Under the pieces are notes generated by a model. It searched no databases. It worked only from the letters and a program-made list of their open reading frames with translations, and was not told where the DNA came from. Shown here in pieces: positions 26,671 through 35,158 of a DNA stretch of 64,000 bases. This DNA is from an uncultured Ruminococcus sp. Lineage in GTDB: Bacteria > Bacillota > Clostridia > Oscillospirales > Ruminococcaceae. The first letter of the stretch is position 1. The number at the start of each line of letters is the position of its first letter. The DNA lies in contig CAJTLC010000008.1 of the NCBI GenBank assembly GCA_910576995.1, positions 52,681 to 116,680 on the forward strand, read 5' to 3'. The translations under genes were made by a program, and so were the position numbers.

Positions 26671-26877
26671 TTACACGGCTTGCTTTTCCTGTTCTTGTCT
26701 GGATTGACCGAGAAGATTTTCACAATCTCTTGTAATCAATCGTTTCAGTATGTCTGAAAGGCTCTCCTTAAAAGCGGGGTTAAAGGTAGTTGTCACCCTG
26801 TAAATCGTATGCACGATGTGATACTCGGACACGCTTTCCGATACCGCGCCTACTGCGGATGTATTTGTTTCGTTCAT
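26671..26877 (-). CDS. TnpW-family transposon protein
   Basis: A 68-residue protein resembling transposon-encoded TnpW: a short acidic N-terminus, then YHIVHTIYRVTTTFNPAFKE and the C-terminal pattern SLSDILKRLITRDCENL. In Tn4451-like elements TnpW sits beside the TnpX recombinase, as here. Its function is not established. GGAGAAA precedes the ATG. The 262-bp gap upstream (26878-27139) holds no gene that I can see. Confidence 0.78.
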   Translation of the reverse strand: MNETNTSAVGAVSESVSEYHIVHTIYRVTTTFNPAFKESLSDILKRLITRDCENLLGQSRQEQEKQAV

Positions 26878-27139
26878 AGCGAATTTTCTCCTTTAGCTTA
26901 TCTATCTCTATGCGTTTGGATTTGAGGGGTTCGCTTTATCTCTCTGCCCTCATATTGAGCCGTATGGAACGGCATTGCTGCCGTTCGCCACAGCTATTGT
27001 TTTGTTGTCGGAATATATGTTATTGGATATGTCAAAATGCTGAATGTGAGTTGTGTGGGATAGTTTAAGAGTGTGCCGATAGGCTAAGATTATTTGAATT
27101 ACTGGCTTCTTAAACCAAATATAAAAAATAGTAAACATG

Positions 27140-28744
27140 TCAACTATTATTTGTTATATCTATCAGCTCACGTTTCATCAAACAAAGGTCAAAAACATCA
27201 AGCCTGCCGTCTATACATACATCTGCTGCTTTCCAGTTTGTAAGCTGAATATCGGGCATTGATAACAGCCACTTTTGTAAAACAACAACATCTGAAATAT
27301 TGAACGAACCGTCGTCATTTACATCACCATACTGAATATCATCCAACGGTGAAAATCTGTAGCCGTTAGCGATCGCATAGTGATGTGCCTCTGTATCGTA
27401 ATATGATTTTATCACGCAGTCTTTATCGGCTATTTTAATGCAGTCAGATGTAAGAGGATCAATAAGTTCGCCGTTATAAATATACGGATTTTTCAATGCA
27501 CCAACAATTTCAACATTCTTTGGAATCACAAGCTCCGTAACAGAAGTATTACTAAATGCGTCCTGACCGATATATCGAAGATTTTCGGGCAACGTCACTT
27601 CACTCAAAGACGGTAGTTCACTAAATGCATCACAGGCTATACCGTCAGTTCCTTTAATGGCGATTGATTTCAGATTGTCACAGTCAAAAAACAATTTACC
27701 CTCAATAGACTTTACATTAAGTGAAACAGATTCAAGATTCGGACATGATAAAAAACACGATCTAAGATTCAAGTCAGGAGAATTTATATTCACTTCTTTC
27801 AGATAATTCATGTTTGCCATAATACCTATATGTTTATAACTTTCAGGGATAACAAGTTTTGTGATTCCGGTTTCAGTCAAAGCATTTTCAATGCCGCAAA
27901 CCTCATGACCGTCAAGTTCTGACGGTAGCAACACAGGTTCTTCAATAGGCTCTGCCTCGCTGTATTTAGGAAGATCGCAACCAACGATATAAGCAGCGCC
28001 GTCCTCCAGAAGCTGATATGCCCATATACCTGAGTTGAAAGTTTCAGTGTTCAGTAAATCTTTAAACCTGTATCCGTCAATTCTTCCGGCATACATATAC
28101 GTGCCATCATTTTCGGTCAGTTTTCCGCCTCCCCAGCAAAGCAGTGTAACCCTGTCAAGCTCCTCCCAATCAGGCTTTTCATTATAGCTTTTTTCATATG
28201 CCGGACCATGATCCAAAGTATAATCCCAAATAATACGTTCCCTACCGCTGCTGTCAATCCAGTATTCCCCCCTATTATCATCATTGTAATCAAAACAATT
28301 ATATTCTATATCAGGATAATACGTATGGGAATCTATATAACGTGTAGAATACGGATCACTTATATATTCAAGAAATTCTTTATTGTCAGTGGAAATGCGA
28401 GGAGGAGCTGTCCCGGTTTTTATGGTTTCACGGGCATAAGTGCAGGTTATGTACGGCATATATGTGCGTTCTGTCTCAAATATCTTGTGGCATTGTTCCA
28501 GTTCCTCCGCAGACAAAGAATCCTTGTTTGCGACAAGCAAACTGTATTTCAGAAATCTGTCAAAAAGATTTTCATCAACTTCCGATTTTTCGTGTCTTTT
28601 TGAAAATACTTTATTAATATAAGATGATAACTCAAATGCAGATGTATTATCATCTTTTGCAATAGCTGAAGAATCCGATAAAGACTTCATCATCAGACAA
28701 GGAATTGCAACAGCCGCCATAAGTAAAATTAATGATTTTTTCAT
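27140..28744 (-). CDS. Secreted LRR protein with dockerin
   Basis: A 534-residue secreted protein. An N-terminal signal segment (MKKSLILLMAAVAIPCLMM) is followed by a roughly 240-residue region I do not recognise, with many Tyr and Asp, then BspA-type LRR repeats from about residue 285 to 430 (for example LSEVTLPENLRYIGQDAFSN), then a type I dockerin at about 470-534 with GDVNDDGSFNISDVVVLQKW and VCIDGRLDVFDLCLMKR. The second calcium loop starts ADVCIDG, a slight variant. It starts 9 bp after the stop codon of the gene upstream, so the two form an operon. Confidence 0.85.
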   Translation of the reverse strand: MKKSLILLMAAVAIPCLMMKSLSDSSAIAKDDNTSAFELSSYINKVFSKRHEKSEVDENLFDRFLKYSLLVANKDSLSAEELEQCHKIFETERTYMPYITCTYARETIKTGTAPPRISTDNKEFLEYISDPYSTRYIDSHTYYPDIEYNCFDYNDDNRGEYWIDSSGRERIIWDYTLDHGPAYEKSYNEKPDWEELDRVTLLCWGGGKLTENDGTYMYAGRIDGYRFKDLLNTETFNSGIWAYQLLEDGAAYIVGCDLPKYSEAEPIEEPVLLPSELDGHEVCGIENALTETGITKLVIPESYKHIGIMANMNYLKEVNINSPDLNLRSCFLSCPNLESVSLNVKSIEGKLFFDCDNLKSIAIKGTDGIACDAFSELPSLSEVTLPENLRYIGQDAFSNTSVTELVIPKNVEIVGALKNPYIYNGELIDPLTSDCIKIADKDCVIKSYYDTEAHHYAIANGYRFSPLDDIQYGDVNDDGSFNISDVVVLQKWLLSMPDIQLTNWKAADVCIDGRLDVFDLCLMKRELIDITNNS

Positions 28745-28753
28745 AAAACCTCC

Positions 28754-30919
28754 TTAATTTTCATATGAAACTGTATCGCTTGTGCTGCTATATTCATACC
28801 ACGAATTATAAACATTTGTGTCTTGTTGAATAGTATAAAAACGTACGTCTGATTTATATGATGTTTCACTTGAACCTGATCCAACTACTAATTGCTTAGA
28901 AAGTTTAGCTATATTTCTATCACAAATAATTATGTTTTCTATTTCATTGCTAATCATAAGATTTCCGGGTTTATGCGACCAAGTACTACAGTTACCGCCA
29001 TGTGCATTGCATGTGCCATTACCGTGCCTTAAATAGAAATGAAAATCGTGATACGTGCCAAACGTCCTTTTCCCCATGCACATTGCTATTATTCTTTGTG
29101 AATTTTCATTATAACCACTTGGTAAAACGAATTGTTCTTTATTTGAGAGGTTTATTCTTTGTAAGTTTGTTCCCATTTTTTGCGAATCATACATCATTTG
29201 TTTTTCTGTGAAATCAATAAATTCTTCATCGGTTGATATATCATTATAATATTTCTTCAATTGTGTACTTGTATTAAATAATGGATTTAATGACATTCCT
29301 ATTTCTCCGGGCATTAACTTATGAATTTCAAAATCTTGACTATATGTTTGATGATACATCTGCAAAGCGTAAGCATAGCAGTTCATTCTATTTGAAAAAT
29401 TATATATATCATTACAATCATTATATTTATCAGGTGAATATGTTAATGTATAATTGTTATTCTTTTTGTATGTAATCGTGTAATATGGCGGATTTGTACC
29501 TGAAGATGAATCTACTTCATATATACAACAATTATTCCAATATGAATCAACTACAACTCCATAAGGATAAGCGCCAACTTTTGAATTAGAGCGCATATAA
29601 TTATACCATCCATTAACAAGAGACGTTACATCTATTCCATTATATCCCATTCCGGTCAATTCAAATCGGTCGAGCTGTGACAAACTACTGTCATGAACAC
29701 CTAACCACCATGGCATATAACGAGATAATATCGCAGATACGCGCAATCCTCTTTGATAATTTGGATCATCATAATTATTAAAATGCATATATAATTCTGC
29801 ATTAGTAATAGCAATTTGGTCGTTAGAGAATAATGATGAGAGTGGAGGAACAGATACTAATGCTTTAAAACGATTTTTATTTGTTCCGTATCCTCCAATC
29901 TTTAATGTATCACCTGTTATACTTGCAGTAGGAGCGATTTCGCTAAGTGTGCACGTAAAAATACTATCGTAAACATATACATCAGGATCAATTATTACAG
30001 GGAAATTTCGTTCTTCCGATAATATCCATTCCTTATTTGGAATGTATGACATTAAGTAGCCATTTTCGTATTTTTCAAGTGAAATATCAATATCATAACT
30101 TTTGACATTATCAGACTCAGATTCAAACATAAAAGGCGCAGGTATTAAAAAGATTATGTTATCTTCTTCATCAACGAACTTAATTGAATTATCATCACAT
30201 AATTCGGCAATCAAACCATTTGTCTTAACGTAATATGTAAATGTGCGATTTGCTGCCTCTCTGTTATTGAGAATAATGTTCTCTTTTATTGATGTTGGTT
30301 TTATTTCTACATTAATGTCACAGCCATCAAATAATGATCTGTACCATACAGATGAATTTTTAGAAGATATAGCTCTTTCAATATTATCATCTAAATATTC
30401 ATTATTCACTTCTGCACACATCTGGGAATTATTCTCTGATATTTCGATTGGGCAAGATAAAGTTGATTCACAAGCAGAAACTTTTTCGACATTATCAGCA
30501 TAAGGATTTATGATATCCCAAGATACATTATACCCCATATAATCAAGCGATACTAAGTGACAATCATTCATTTTGTTGTTATTTATATCGCTGACAGCGT
30601 TTACATTTGCTGTAGGAGCTAACGTAACACTCATTGAGTTTTTCGCATTAGTGTAACTTCCATCATCATTTTGAGTAAGTGTGTTATCTATTTCAACCCA
30701 TTCTCCATTTTCATCATTGTAATGAATGGGAACTGTATCTATAATTGAAGTATATGTTCCGTCACCATTATCATAATGCTTTTCGTACTGTGAACGCATT
30801 GATAAAACCTCAAATGGTTGTTCAGCAATTGCCGAAACTTTTTTATGTGAACTTGAAGTTATTAGTGAAAAAACCAAAATCGACACACATGAAGCGAAAG
30901 ATATAATTTTTTTAATCAT
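28754..30919 (-). CDS. Secreted RHS-N/DNRLRE-type protein with C-terminal papain-like domain
   Basis: A 721-residue secreted protein. After a signal peptide (to about residue 30), residues 40-330 match the N-terminal region of WapA/RHS-type wall proteins (IIDTVPIHYNDENGEWVEID), and about 330-500 form a DNRLRE-like beta domain (ISGDTLKIGGYGTNKNRFKA, GIDVTSLVNGWY). The last 200 residues carry NCYAYALQ near residue 520 and DFHFYLRHGNG...WSHKPG further on, which fit the Cys and His of a papain/CHAP-like fold. There are no YD repeats, so it is not a classic RHS toxin. Base composition is more AT-rich than the housekeeping genes, and it sits beside transposon remains. The ATG at 30919 follows GGAGG by 8 bp. 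Confidence 0.7.
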   Translation of the reverse strand: MIKKIISFASCVSILVFSLITSSSHKKVSAIAEQPFEVLSMRSQYEKHYDNGDGTYTSIIDTVPIHYNDENGEWVEIDNTLTQNDDGSYTNAKNSMSVTLAPTANVNAVSDINNNKMNDCHLVSLDYMGYNVSWDIINPYADNVEKVSACESTLSCPIEISENNSQMCAEVNNEYLDDNIERAISSKNSSVWYRSLFDGCDINVEIKPTSIKENIILNNREAANRTFTYYVKTNGLIAELCDDNSIKFVDEEDNIIFLIPAPFMFESESDNVKSYDIDISLEKYENGYLMSYIPNKEWILSEERNFPVIIDPDVYVYDSIFTCTLSEIAPTASITGDTLKIGGYGTNKNRFKALVSVPPLSSLFSNDQIAITNAELYMHFNNYDDPNYQRGLRVSAILSRYMPWWLGVHDSSLSQLDRFELTGMGYNGIDVTSLVNGWYNYMRSNSKVGAYPYGVVVDSYWNNCCIYEVDSSSGTNPPYYTITYKKNNNYTLTYSPDKYNDCNDIYNFSNRMNCYAYALQMYHQTYSQDFEIHKLMPGEIGMSLNPLFNTSTQLKKYYNDISTDEEFIDFTEKQMMYDSQKMGTNLQRINLSNKEQFVLPSGYNENSQRIIAMCMGKRTFGTYHDFHFYLRHGNGTCNAHGGNCSTWSHKPGNLMISNEIENIIICDRNIAKLSKQLVVGSGSSETSYKSDVRFYTIQQDTNVYNSWYEYSSTSDTVSYEN

Positions 30920-31048
30920 TTTACATACCTCCAAATTTGTGTTTTACATAAATATCCCTTGACGTATATCAGTATGCCAACGGAATTTTTATATTATCTA
31001 ACTGTACTACTGTTCCACGGACACTATGCAAGATTTCTTATTGTTATT

Positions 31049-31077
31049 ATTATACAATTTAATTCATAAAAAGTAAA
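31049..31077 (-). promoter_or_regulatory. Promoter of the 28754-30919 gene
   Basis: Minus strand TTTACT, 17-bp spacer, TATAAT, about 130 bp before the start. The rest of the 30920-31382 gap holds the metG terminator and, at about 31270-31382, a plus-strand frame (EFDGNIKNDSHARIQ) running into the metG 3' end that may be a gene remnant. Confidence 0.7.
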
Positions 31078-31158
31078 GAAATATATAATAATTATGATAG
31101 AGAAAATCATTGTAAATATTTGTACAATATTAACAAAACGTGATTATTGATTTTCGTG

Positions 31159-31192
31159 TAAAAAAACAGACACTCTTCAAAAAGAGCATCTG
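31159..31192 (-). terminator. metG terminator
   Basis: Minus strand GCAGATGCTCTT pairs with AAGAGTGTCTG (one mismatch), followed by TTTTTTT. Confidence 0.75.
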
Positions 31193-31382
31193 CTTGTACC
31201 TTATAGCTTTTCATATCCGTCTTAACCTTATTTTTCTAAAAACTTCTCTATGCCACTTGTCCTAATGGGTACAGTTTGAATTTGATGGGAATATAAAGAA
31301 CGATTCTCATGCAAGAATTCAAAGTGAAGAGTTCTATAAAACGAATCACCAAGTAAACAAATTTAACGACAATGAAAATAAA

Positions 31383-33368
31383 TTATCTGATCTTCGCACC
31401 TGCGGGTATACTATCGTCAAGGAAGATGACCTTAACGCCGTCAGCTGTATCGGCAGCGCAGATCATTCCGAAGCTTTCAACGCCGCGAAGTTTTACGGGC
31501 TTGAGATTCGCGATAAGCTGAATGGTTTTGCCGACGAGATCTTCGGGAGCGTAATACTGCGCAATTCCCGAAACTACCTGACGTCCGCCCATTCCGTCGT
31601 CAAGCTGTAAGCAAAGCAGCTTGTCGGACTTCTTAACTTTTTCCGCGGAGATAACTTTTGCGGCTCTGATCTCAACTTTTGCAAAATCGTCGATGCAGAT
31701 TTCGGGAGCAAGCTCGATCTCCTGTCCGGAATCTTCATCGGGCTTGGCTTCGCCCTTTTCCTCGGCTGAAAGATTCGACTGAGCGGTCTCCATATTCTTC
31801 TTGATTATGTCGTTCAGCGCCTCTATCTCCTTTTCAACGTCGATACGCGGGAAAAGTATCTCACCCTTGCATACCTTGACATTTTCGGGAAGAACGCCGA
31901 ATTTCGAAAGCTTATCGTAAGTTATGTCATCGTCTGACGCACCGATCTGCTCCCATACTTTCGGCATGGTGGAGGGCATAAACGGGCTGAGCAGAGCTGA
32001 AATTATTCTTATCGCGTCAAGCAGATTGTAAAGCACGGAAGCAAGCCTGCCCTTTTTGGAATCGTCCTTGCCGAGCTTCCACGGCTCGGTTTCGTCAATA
32101 TATTTATTGGCACGATCGACAGCCTTGAAAATAGCTTCCAGAGCCTGCTTGATCTTCGTTTCCTCCATAGCCTTTTCAGTTTCGGCAAAAGCGTTCAGCA
32201 CGACAGCCTTAAAATCTTCGTCAATTTCGGCAGATTCGCGGTCAGAGGGCAGAATTCCGCCGAAATACTTGTCCGCCATCGCAACGGTGCGCGAAACGAG
32301 ATTTCCGAATCCGTTTGCAAGATCAGAATTTATCCTGTTTATAAGAATTTCATTTGAGAACGAGCTGTCCGCTCCGAGAGCCATTTCGCGCAAAATATGG
32401 TATCTTATAGCGTCGCAGCCATAACGTTCGCCCAACACGAACGGATCGACAACATTGCCGAGAGATTTGCTCATTTTTTCGCCGTTAAAGGTTATCCAGC
32501 CATGTACCGCCAGATGTTTAGGCAGAGGAAGTTCCAAAGCCATGAGAATCGCAGGCCAAATTATAGCATGAAAACGCATGATATCCTTTGCGACCATATG
32601 AACGTCCGCAGGCCAGAATTTATTCATATCGTCATAAGCGCCGTTCATATAGCCCATTGCCGTGATATAGTTCGAAAGAGCGTCTATCCAGACATAAACG
32701 ACATGACCTTCGTCAAAAGTTACGGGTATTCCCCATTTAAAAGTAGTTCTCGATACGCAGAGATCTTCCAGACCGGGCTTGATAAAATTGTTAACAAGTT
32801 CAGTCGCACGAGTTTTAGGACGAAGAAAGTCCGTCTCCGTCAGCAACTTTTCAATGCGCTCCGCAAAGGGCGACATTTTAAAGAAGTACGCCTCCTCTTT
32901 TGCCATTGCAACGGGGCGATGACATTCGGGACAACAGCCGTTTTCATCAAGCTGCGAATCTGTCCAGAAACTTTCGCAGGGAGTACAGTATTTTCCTGAA
33001 TATTCGCCCTTATAGATATATCCCTTATCGTAAAGCGTCTTGAAAATTTTCTGGACTGCCTCAACGTGATAATCGTCTGTAGTGCGGATAAATCGGTCGT
33101 AATCAACATTCATATATTTCCAAAGGCTCTTGAATCTGTCAACTATCACATCAACAAATTCCTTGGGGGTAACTCCTTTTTCAACAGCTTTCTGTTCGAT
33201 TTTCAATCCATGCTCGTCAGTACCTGTCAGGAACATTACATCATATCCCTGCATTCGCTTAAAACGGGCGATAGAATCGCAGGCTACAGTAGTATAGCAA
33301 TGTCCGATATGGGGATTGCCCGACGGATAATAAATGGGCGTGGTGATGTAAAAAGGTTTCTTTGACAT
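31383..33368 (-). CDS. metG: Methionyl-tRNA synthetase
   Basis: A 661-residue MetRS. Class I signatures are present: HIGH-type PSGNPHIGHCYTT at the N-terminus and KMSKS in GEKMSKSLGNV. A four-Cys zinc knuckle lies in CTPCESFW...CCPECHRP. The C-terminal 110 residues form a Trbp111/EMAP-like tRNA-binding domain (FAKVEIRAAKVISAEKV). The start MSKKPFYITTPIYYP (33368) has CGGAG 11 bp upstream. Its promoter lies over 320 bp upstream, with nested repeat elements in between, and no T-box leader sequence is seen. Confidence 0.98.
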   Translation of the reverse strand: MSKKPFYITTPIYYPSGNPHIGHCYTTVACDSIARFKRMQGYDVMFLTGTDEHGLKIEQKAVEKGVTPKEFVDVIVDRFKSLWKYMNVDYDRFIRTTDDYHVEAVQKIFKTLYDKGYIYKGEYSGKYCTPCESFWTDSQLDENGCCPECHRPVAMAKEEAYFFKMSPFAERIEKLLTETDFLRPKTRATELVNNFIKPGLEDLCVSRTTFKWGIPVTFDEGHVVYVWIDALSNYITAMGYMNGAYDDMNKFWPADVHMVAKDIMRFHAIIWPAILMALELPLPKHLAVHGWITFNGEKMSKSLGNVVDPFVLGERYGCDAIRYHILREMALGADSSFSNEILINRINSDLANGFGNLVSRTVAMADKYFGGILPSDRESAEIDEDFKAVVLNAFAETEKAMEETKIKQALEAIFKAVDRANKYIDETEPWKLGKDDSKKGRLASVLYNLLDAIRIISALLSPFMPSTMPKVWEQIGASDDDITYDKLSKFGVLPENVKVCKGEILFPRIDVEKEIEALNDIIKKNMETAQSNLSAEEKGEAKPDEDSGQEIELAPEICIDDFAKVEIRAAKVISAEKVKKSDKLLCLQLDDGMGGRQVVSGIAQYYAPEDLVGKTIQLIANLKPVKLRGVESFGMICAADTADGVKVIFLDDSIPAGAKIR

Positions 33369-33389
33369 AGTTAACACTCCGATACGATG

Positions 33390-33686
33390 TATTACCTGAT
33401 ATTGCTCCACCGATTAAGAACCTGTCCACATAGAAATTATGTGCGGATTTTCGAGCATAATTTTGACGTAGCAATCGGCAAAATTTGCCGAAAAGACGTC
33501 CGGAATTTCCTATGTGGACAGGTTCTAAGCCTTGAATAATTTATGCGAAAGACTGGCAGCGAAAGACAAGAAAGAAAACCGCAGTCATGCCGGCGTGCTG
33601 CAAGGTTTTCTGACGCAGTATTTCGTTGTCAGGACAAGCAGAAAAATTCAAGAGTTAATTGAGGGAGCAATAATAATACAGGTTCT
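33390..33686. repeat. Type II inverted-repeat element in the metG leader, with nested insertion
   Basis: The right end TTCAAGAGTTAATTGAGGGA and GCAAT pair with a left end (ATTGCTCC...TTAA and CTTGAA) that is split by another element at 33417-33526. The interior has AGAAAACC paired with GGTTTTCT around GCAGTCATGCCGGCGTGCTGC. It is homologous to the element at 41356. It lies between the metG promoter and start codon. Confidence 0.75.
33417..33526. repeat. Short inverted-repeat element (110 bp) nested in the type II copy
   Basis: Ends AGAACCTGTCCACATAG and CTATGTGGACAGGTTCT pair perfectly over 17 bp and equal those of the copy at 51954. It keeps the arms ATTTTCGAGCATAATTTT and AAAATTTGCCGAAAAGACGT but lacks the central hairpins. 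Confidence 0.88.
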
Positions 33687-33690
33687 TATT

Positions 33691-33719
33691 ATTATAACAT
33701 ATTTTTTCCTGTTTGGCAA
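33691..33719 (-). promoter_or_regulatory. metG promoter
   Basis: Minus strand TTGCCA, 17-bp spacer, TATAAT. It reads through the nested repeats to metG, giving a leader of about 320 nt. Confidence 0.75.
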
Positions 33720-33739
33720 GCTTTTTTATGTCATGCAAA

Positions 33740-34807
33740 TCAATTTTTACTTGGCGAAGCCTTAATAAACAGTACGGCAGTCATGACGATCAGTATTAAC
33801 GAGGGTACAGGAGAAGACGCCTGATAAATTTTCGGGGTGACAGCAGATACTGCTATTGATTCGCTGAAAATGAAATACGGAAGCAGCAGCCGGCAGATAA
33901 CGCAGCTTAGAATACCTCCGCACAGCCTTGTGAAAAATATTGGCAGTACAGGCAGCTTTCCGCGGAATATAGCCGATATCTGGAAGAATACGCATATACC
34001 GCCAAATGAGATCGCCGCCGCCGTAATTGGCAGAAGCGTGAAATTATTCTTCGGCAGTTCCGAAACGGCGGTCACGTCCAGAAAGGCGGTTATGAGCGTT
34101 TCCGCTTCGGCTGCGGGAATATGAAGATATTTTGCAAAAAATCCGCCGATCGCAGTGATTATTCCAAGTTTGCGAAGCAATGCGGCAATCACGGAAAAGG
34201 CAGTTACGACGAAGCAAATCTCAGCCATCGATCTGCCTGCCGAACTTACGGAATTTGTCAGCATATCGGCTGAAACGGCTATTTTACGCGAATTTTCCTC
34301 CCCTGATGACCTCGTTCTTCCGAATATTGAAATAAGGGCGGCAAGAATCAGATTTGCGGCGGCGGTCGATATCATGATCAGATTTCCTGCCGCTCCCGAA
34401 GCCGTGCAGCCGAATATAAATGCGCTGCCTGCGCCAAAACAGACTCCCGACCAAAGAATTGCCGATCTTCGGTCTATCCTTCCCGAACTATACTGCGAGT
34501 ATATCATCTTTGCTCCTACAGGATAGCCCGCAATGGATGAGAAGAGTAACGTTGCCGCTATTCCGCCGTTTATGGGCAGAAATTTGCCTAAAGTCCGCTC
34601 CGTGAAATTTCCGGCTGCTGAAATTATACCGCTTGAAATAAGCAGCGAGGATAATATCATCATTATGTACAGCGACGGTATAAGCGATGTCAAACAGCGA
34701 TTTACAGCAGAAAACGCGGCATTTCTGACTTCCTCTGCACAACACAGGCAGTAGACGCTGAATATAAGAAGAATTATTACAAAAAGTATTTTCTTGGCTT
34801 TTTTCAT
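33740..34807 (-). CDS. ylbJ: YlbJ-like sporulation integral membrane protein
   Basis: A 355-residue polytopic protein with about eight membrane segments and the nucleoside-recognition (Gate) type pattern: LTSLIPSLYIMMILSSLL, SIAGYPVGAKMIY and SGVCFGAGSAFIFG. This pattern is typical of YlbJ, needed for spore cortex formation in Bacillus. The start MKKAKKILFV (34807) has AGGGTG upstream. It is divergent from yqfC-yqfD, also sporulation genes, which strengthens the assignment. Confidence 0.85.
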   Translation of the reverse strand: MKKAKKILFVIILLIFSVYCLCCAEEVRNAAFSAVNRCLTSLIPSLYIMMILSSLLISSGIISAAGNFTERTLGKFLPINGGIAATLLFSSIAGYPVGAKMIYSQYSSGRIDRRSAILWSGVCFGAGSAFIFGCTASGAAGNLIMISTAAANLILAALISIFGRTRSSGEENSRKIAVSADMLTNSVSSAGRSMAEICFVVTAFSVIAALLRKLGIITAIGGFFAKYLHIPAAEAETLITAFLDVTAVSELPKNNFTLLPITAAAISFGGICVFFQISAIFRGKLPVLPIFFTRLCGGILSCVICRLLLPYFIFSESIAVSAVTPKIYQASSPVPSLILIVMTAVLFIKASPSKN

Positions 34808-34864
34808 ATTTATCACCCTGTACATCATATTATGGAGAAGAATCAGATATGCGGAGGCGATGAT

Positions 34865-35158
34865 ATGTTCGGAAAAGCGTCCGACAAAATGCGCGAGGTA
34901 TTTTATCTCGAAACGGGTATCCATATTGCTGGCAACAGGGAGCTGGTATTGGAGAATTGCCGAAGAATAGAAGAATGCAGCGATGTTTTCATGTGCATGA
35001 CTGCTGAAAAATTAACCGTGAAAATTTGGGGAAGCGATCTGCGCGCCTACGATTTTAATACTGGAGGTATAATAATTCGCGGCAAAATTACACAGATAGA
35101 ACTGGAGGAAAGGAGACGGCGAAATGAAAAATCAGATTCGGGGAAGTGTGAAGATTAA
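34865..35158 (+). CDS. yqfC: YqfC-type sporulation protein (YabP/YqfC family)
   Basis: A 97-residue YabP/YqfC-family protein, with the pattern LETGIHIAGNRELVLENCRRI and KIWGSDLRAYDFNTGGIIIRG. The start MFGKASDK at 34865 is chosen since GGAGGCGATGAT directly precedes it; the ATG at 34832 has no ribosome site. The stop lies 35 bp inside yqfD, so the two are translationally coupled, as in other spore formers. Confidence 0.88.
   Translation: MFGKASDKMREVFYLETGIHIAGNRELVLENCRRIEECSDVFMCMTAEKLTVKIWGSDLRAYDFNTGGIIIRGKITQIELEERRRRNEKSDSGKCED

Noticed and set aside
31270..31400. Plus-strand frame EFDGNIKNDSHARIQ running into metG
   Set aside because: It looks coding for about 38 residues but has no start and continues antisense through metG; at most a remnant.
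33369..33690. T-box leader for metG
   Set aside because: The leader lacks the conserved T-box sequence and specifier-type layout; it is filled by repeat elements instead.
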